A stretch of DNA of 64,000 bases from positions 57,888 to 121,887 of the forward strand of contig CALWZP010000004.1 of the NCBI GenBank assembly GCA_944386055.1, read 5' to 3'. Numbering within the stretch: position 1 is the first letter of the stretch; the number at the start of each line of letters is the position of its first letter. The notes under the pieces are model-generated. The model saw only the letters and a list, made by a program, of their open reading frames with translations, searched no databases and was not told the origin of the DNA. A program made the position numbers and the translations under genes. This stretch comes from an uncultured Oscillospiraceae bacterium (GTDB lineage Bacteria; Bacillota; Clostridia; Oscillospirales; Oscillospiraceae). This document shows, one piece after another, positions 63,971-64,000 of this stretch.

Positions 63971-64000
63971 TTGTGTGGGGCGCCCGCGCCGCCTCACTCC

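Overview
The window looks like chromosome of a high-GC, anaerobic, low-redox-potential Firmicute of the Oscillospiraceae kind (Flavonifractor, Lawsonibacter or Pseudoflavonifractor relatives). This is an inference. The support is strong AGGAGG-type ribosome binding sites, frequent GTG/TTG starts, CIRCE heat-shock operators, a large Alu-containing SRP RNA next to dnaX, rubrerythrin, an arginine deiminase operon and type I/B pyrimidine genes. No plasmid, phage or CRISPR locus is visible; it is mostly housekeeping and metabolic DNA with small repeats.

Layout. 1-79: 5' tip of an unidentified minus-strand gene. 243-4878 (minus): arginine deiminase operon arcA-arcB-arcC-YfcC antiporter. 5100-6870: zinc-ribbon/YbjQ protein divergent from a LysR regulator. 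7006-8374 (minus): a molybdate-binding lipoprotein without its permease and ATPase, preceded by two tandem copies of a structured leader, each ending in an intrinsic terminator. 8451-8618: small membrane-anchored protein. 8794-13936: pyrimidine operon pyrC-pyrF-two zinc-ribbon proteins-pyrK-pyrD. 14029-17220: phosphatase/acetyltransferase fusion and a YgiQ radical SAM protein. 17276-23339: small lipoprotein, rubrerythrin, SGNH hydrolase, flavin reductase-like protein, YhaO/YhaN (SbcD/SbcC-like) pair. 23562-27153: MerR regulator with its own operator, a small basic protein, and a zinc ABC importer. 27190-28176: galE. 28568-37115: complete arginine biosynthesis operon argG-H-C-J-B-D-F, with palindromic GATAGGAG elements at four of its junctions.

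37242-49174: metal P-type ATPase with a CsoR-type operator, a WG-repeat lipoprotein gene broken by an amber codon, leuS, a VOC protein, rpsU, a ZIP transporter, csoR with a FUSC-type membrane protein, ybaB, dnaX and the SRP RNA. 49424-56000: rhodanese and CoA-disulfide-reductase-like enzyme, TIGR04076 protein, HdeD and Hsp20 (both behind CIRCE-like promoters), alkyltransferase-like protein, cupin, carboxymuconolactone decarboxylase-like protein, GNAT and DUF5655-like proteins. 56143-63769: smc, a RAYT transposase relic, a zinc-ribbon protein, ftsY, a small membrane protein, rph, another zinc-ribbon protein, XTP/dITP pyrophosphatase and yhbY. The last 230 bases hold an interspersed palindromic repeat.

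The genes cover both making and burning arginine, pyrimidine synthesis, protein targeting (SRP RNA and FtsY), metal homeostasis (zinc import, ZIP, CsoR, P-type ATPase) and stress response. The best unexplained signals are the tandem terminator-bearing leader upstream of modA, the two gene 3'-end duplications (argH and smc) with spacers of 136 and 138 bp, the palindromic elements inside the arg operon, and a family of zinc-ribbon paralogues with a shared aromatic tail.
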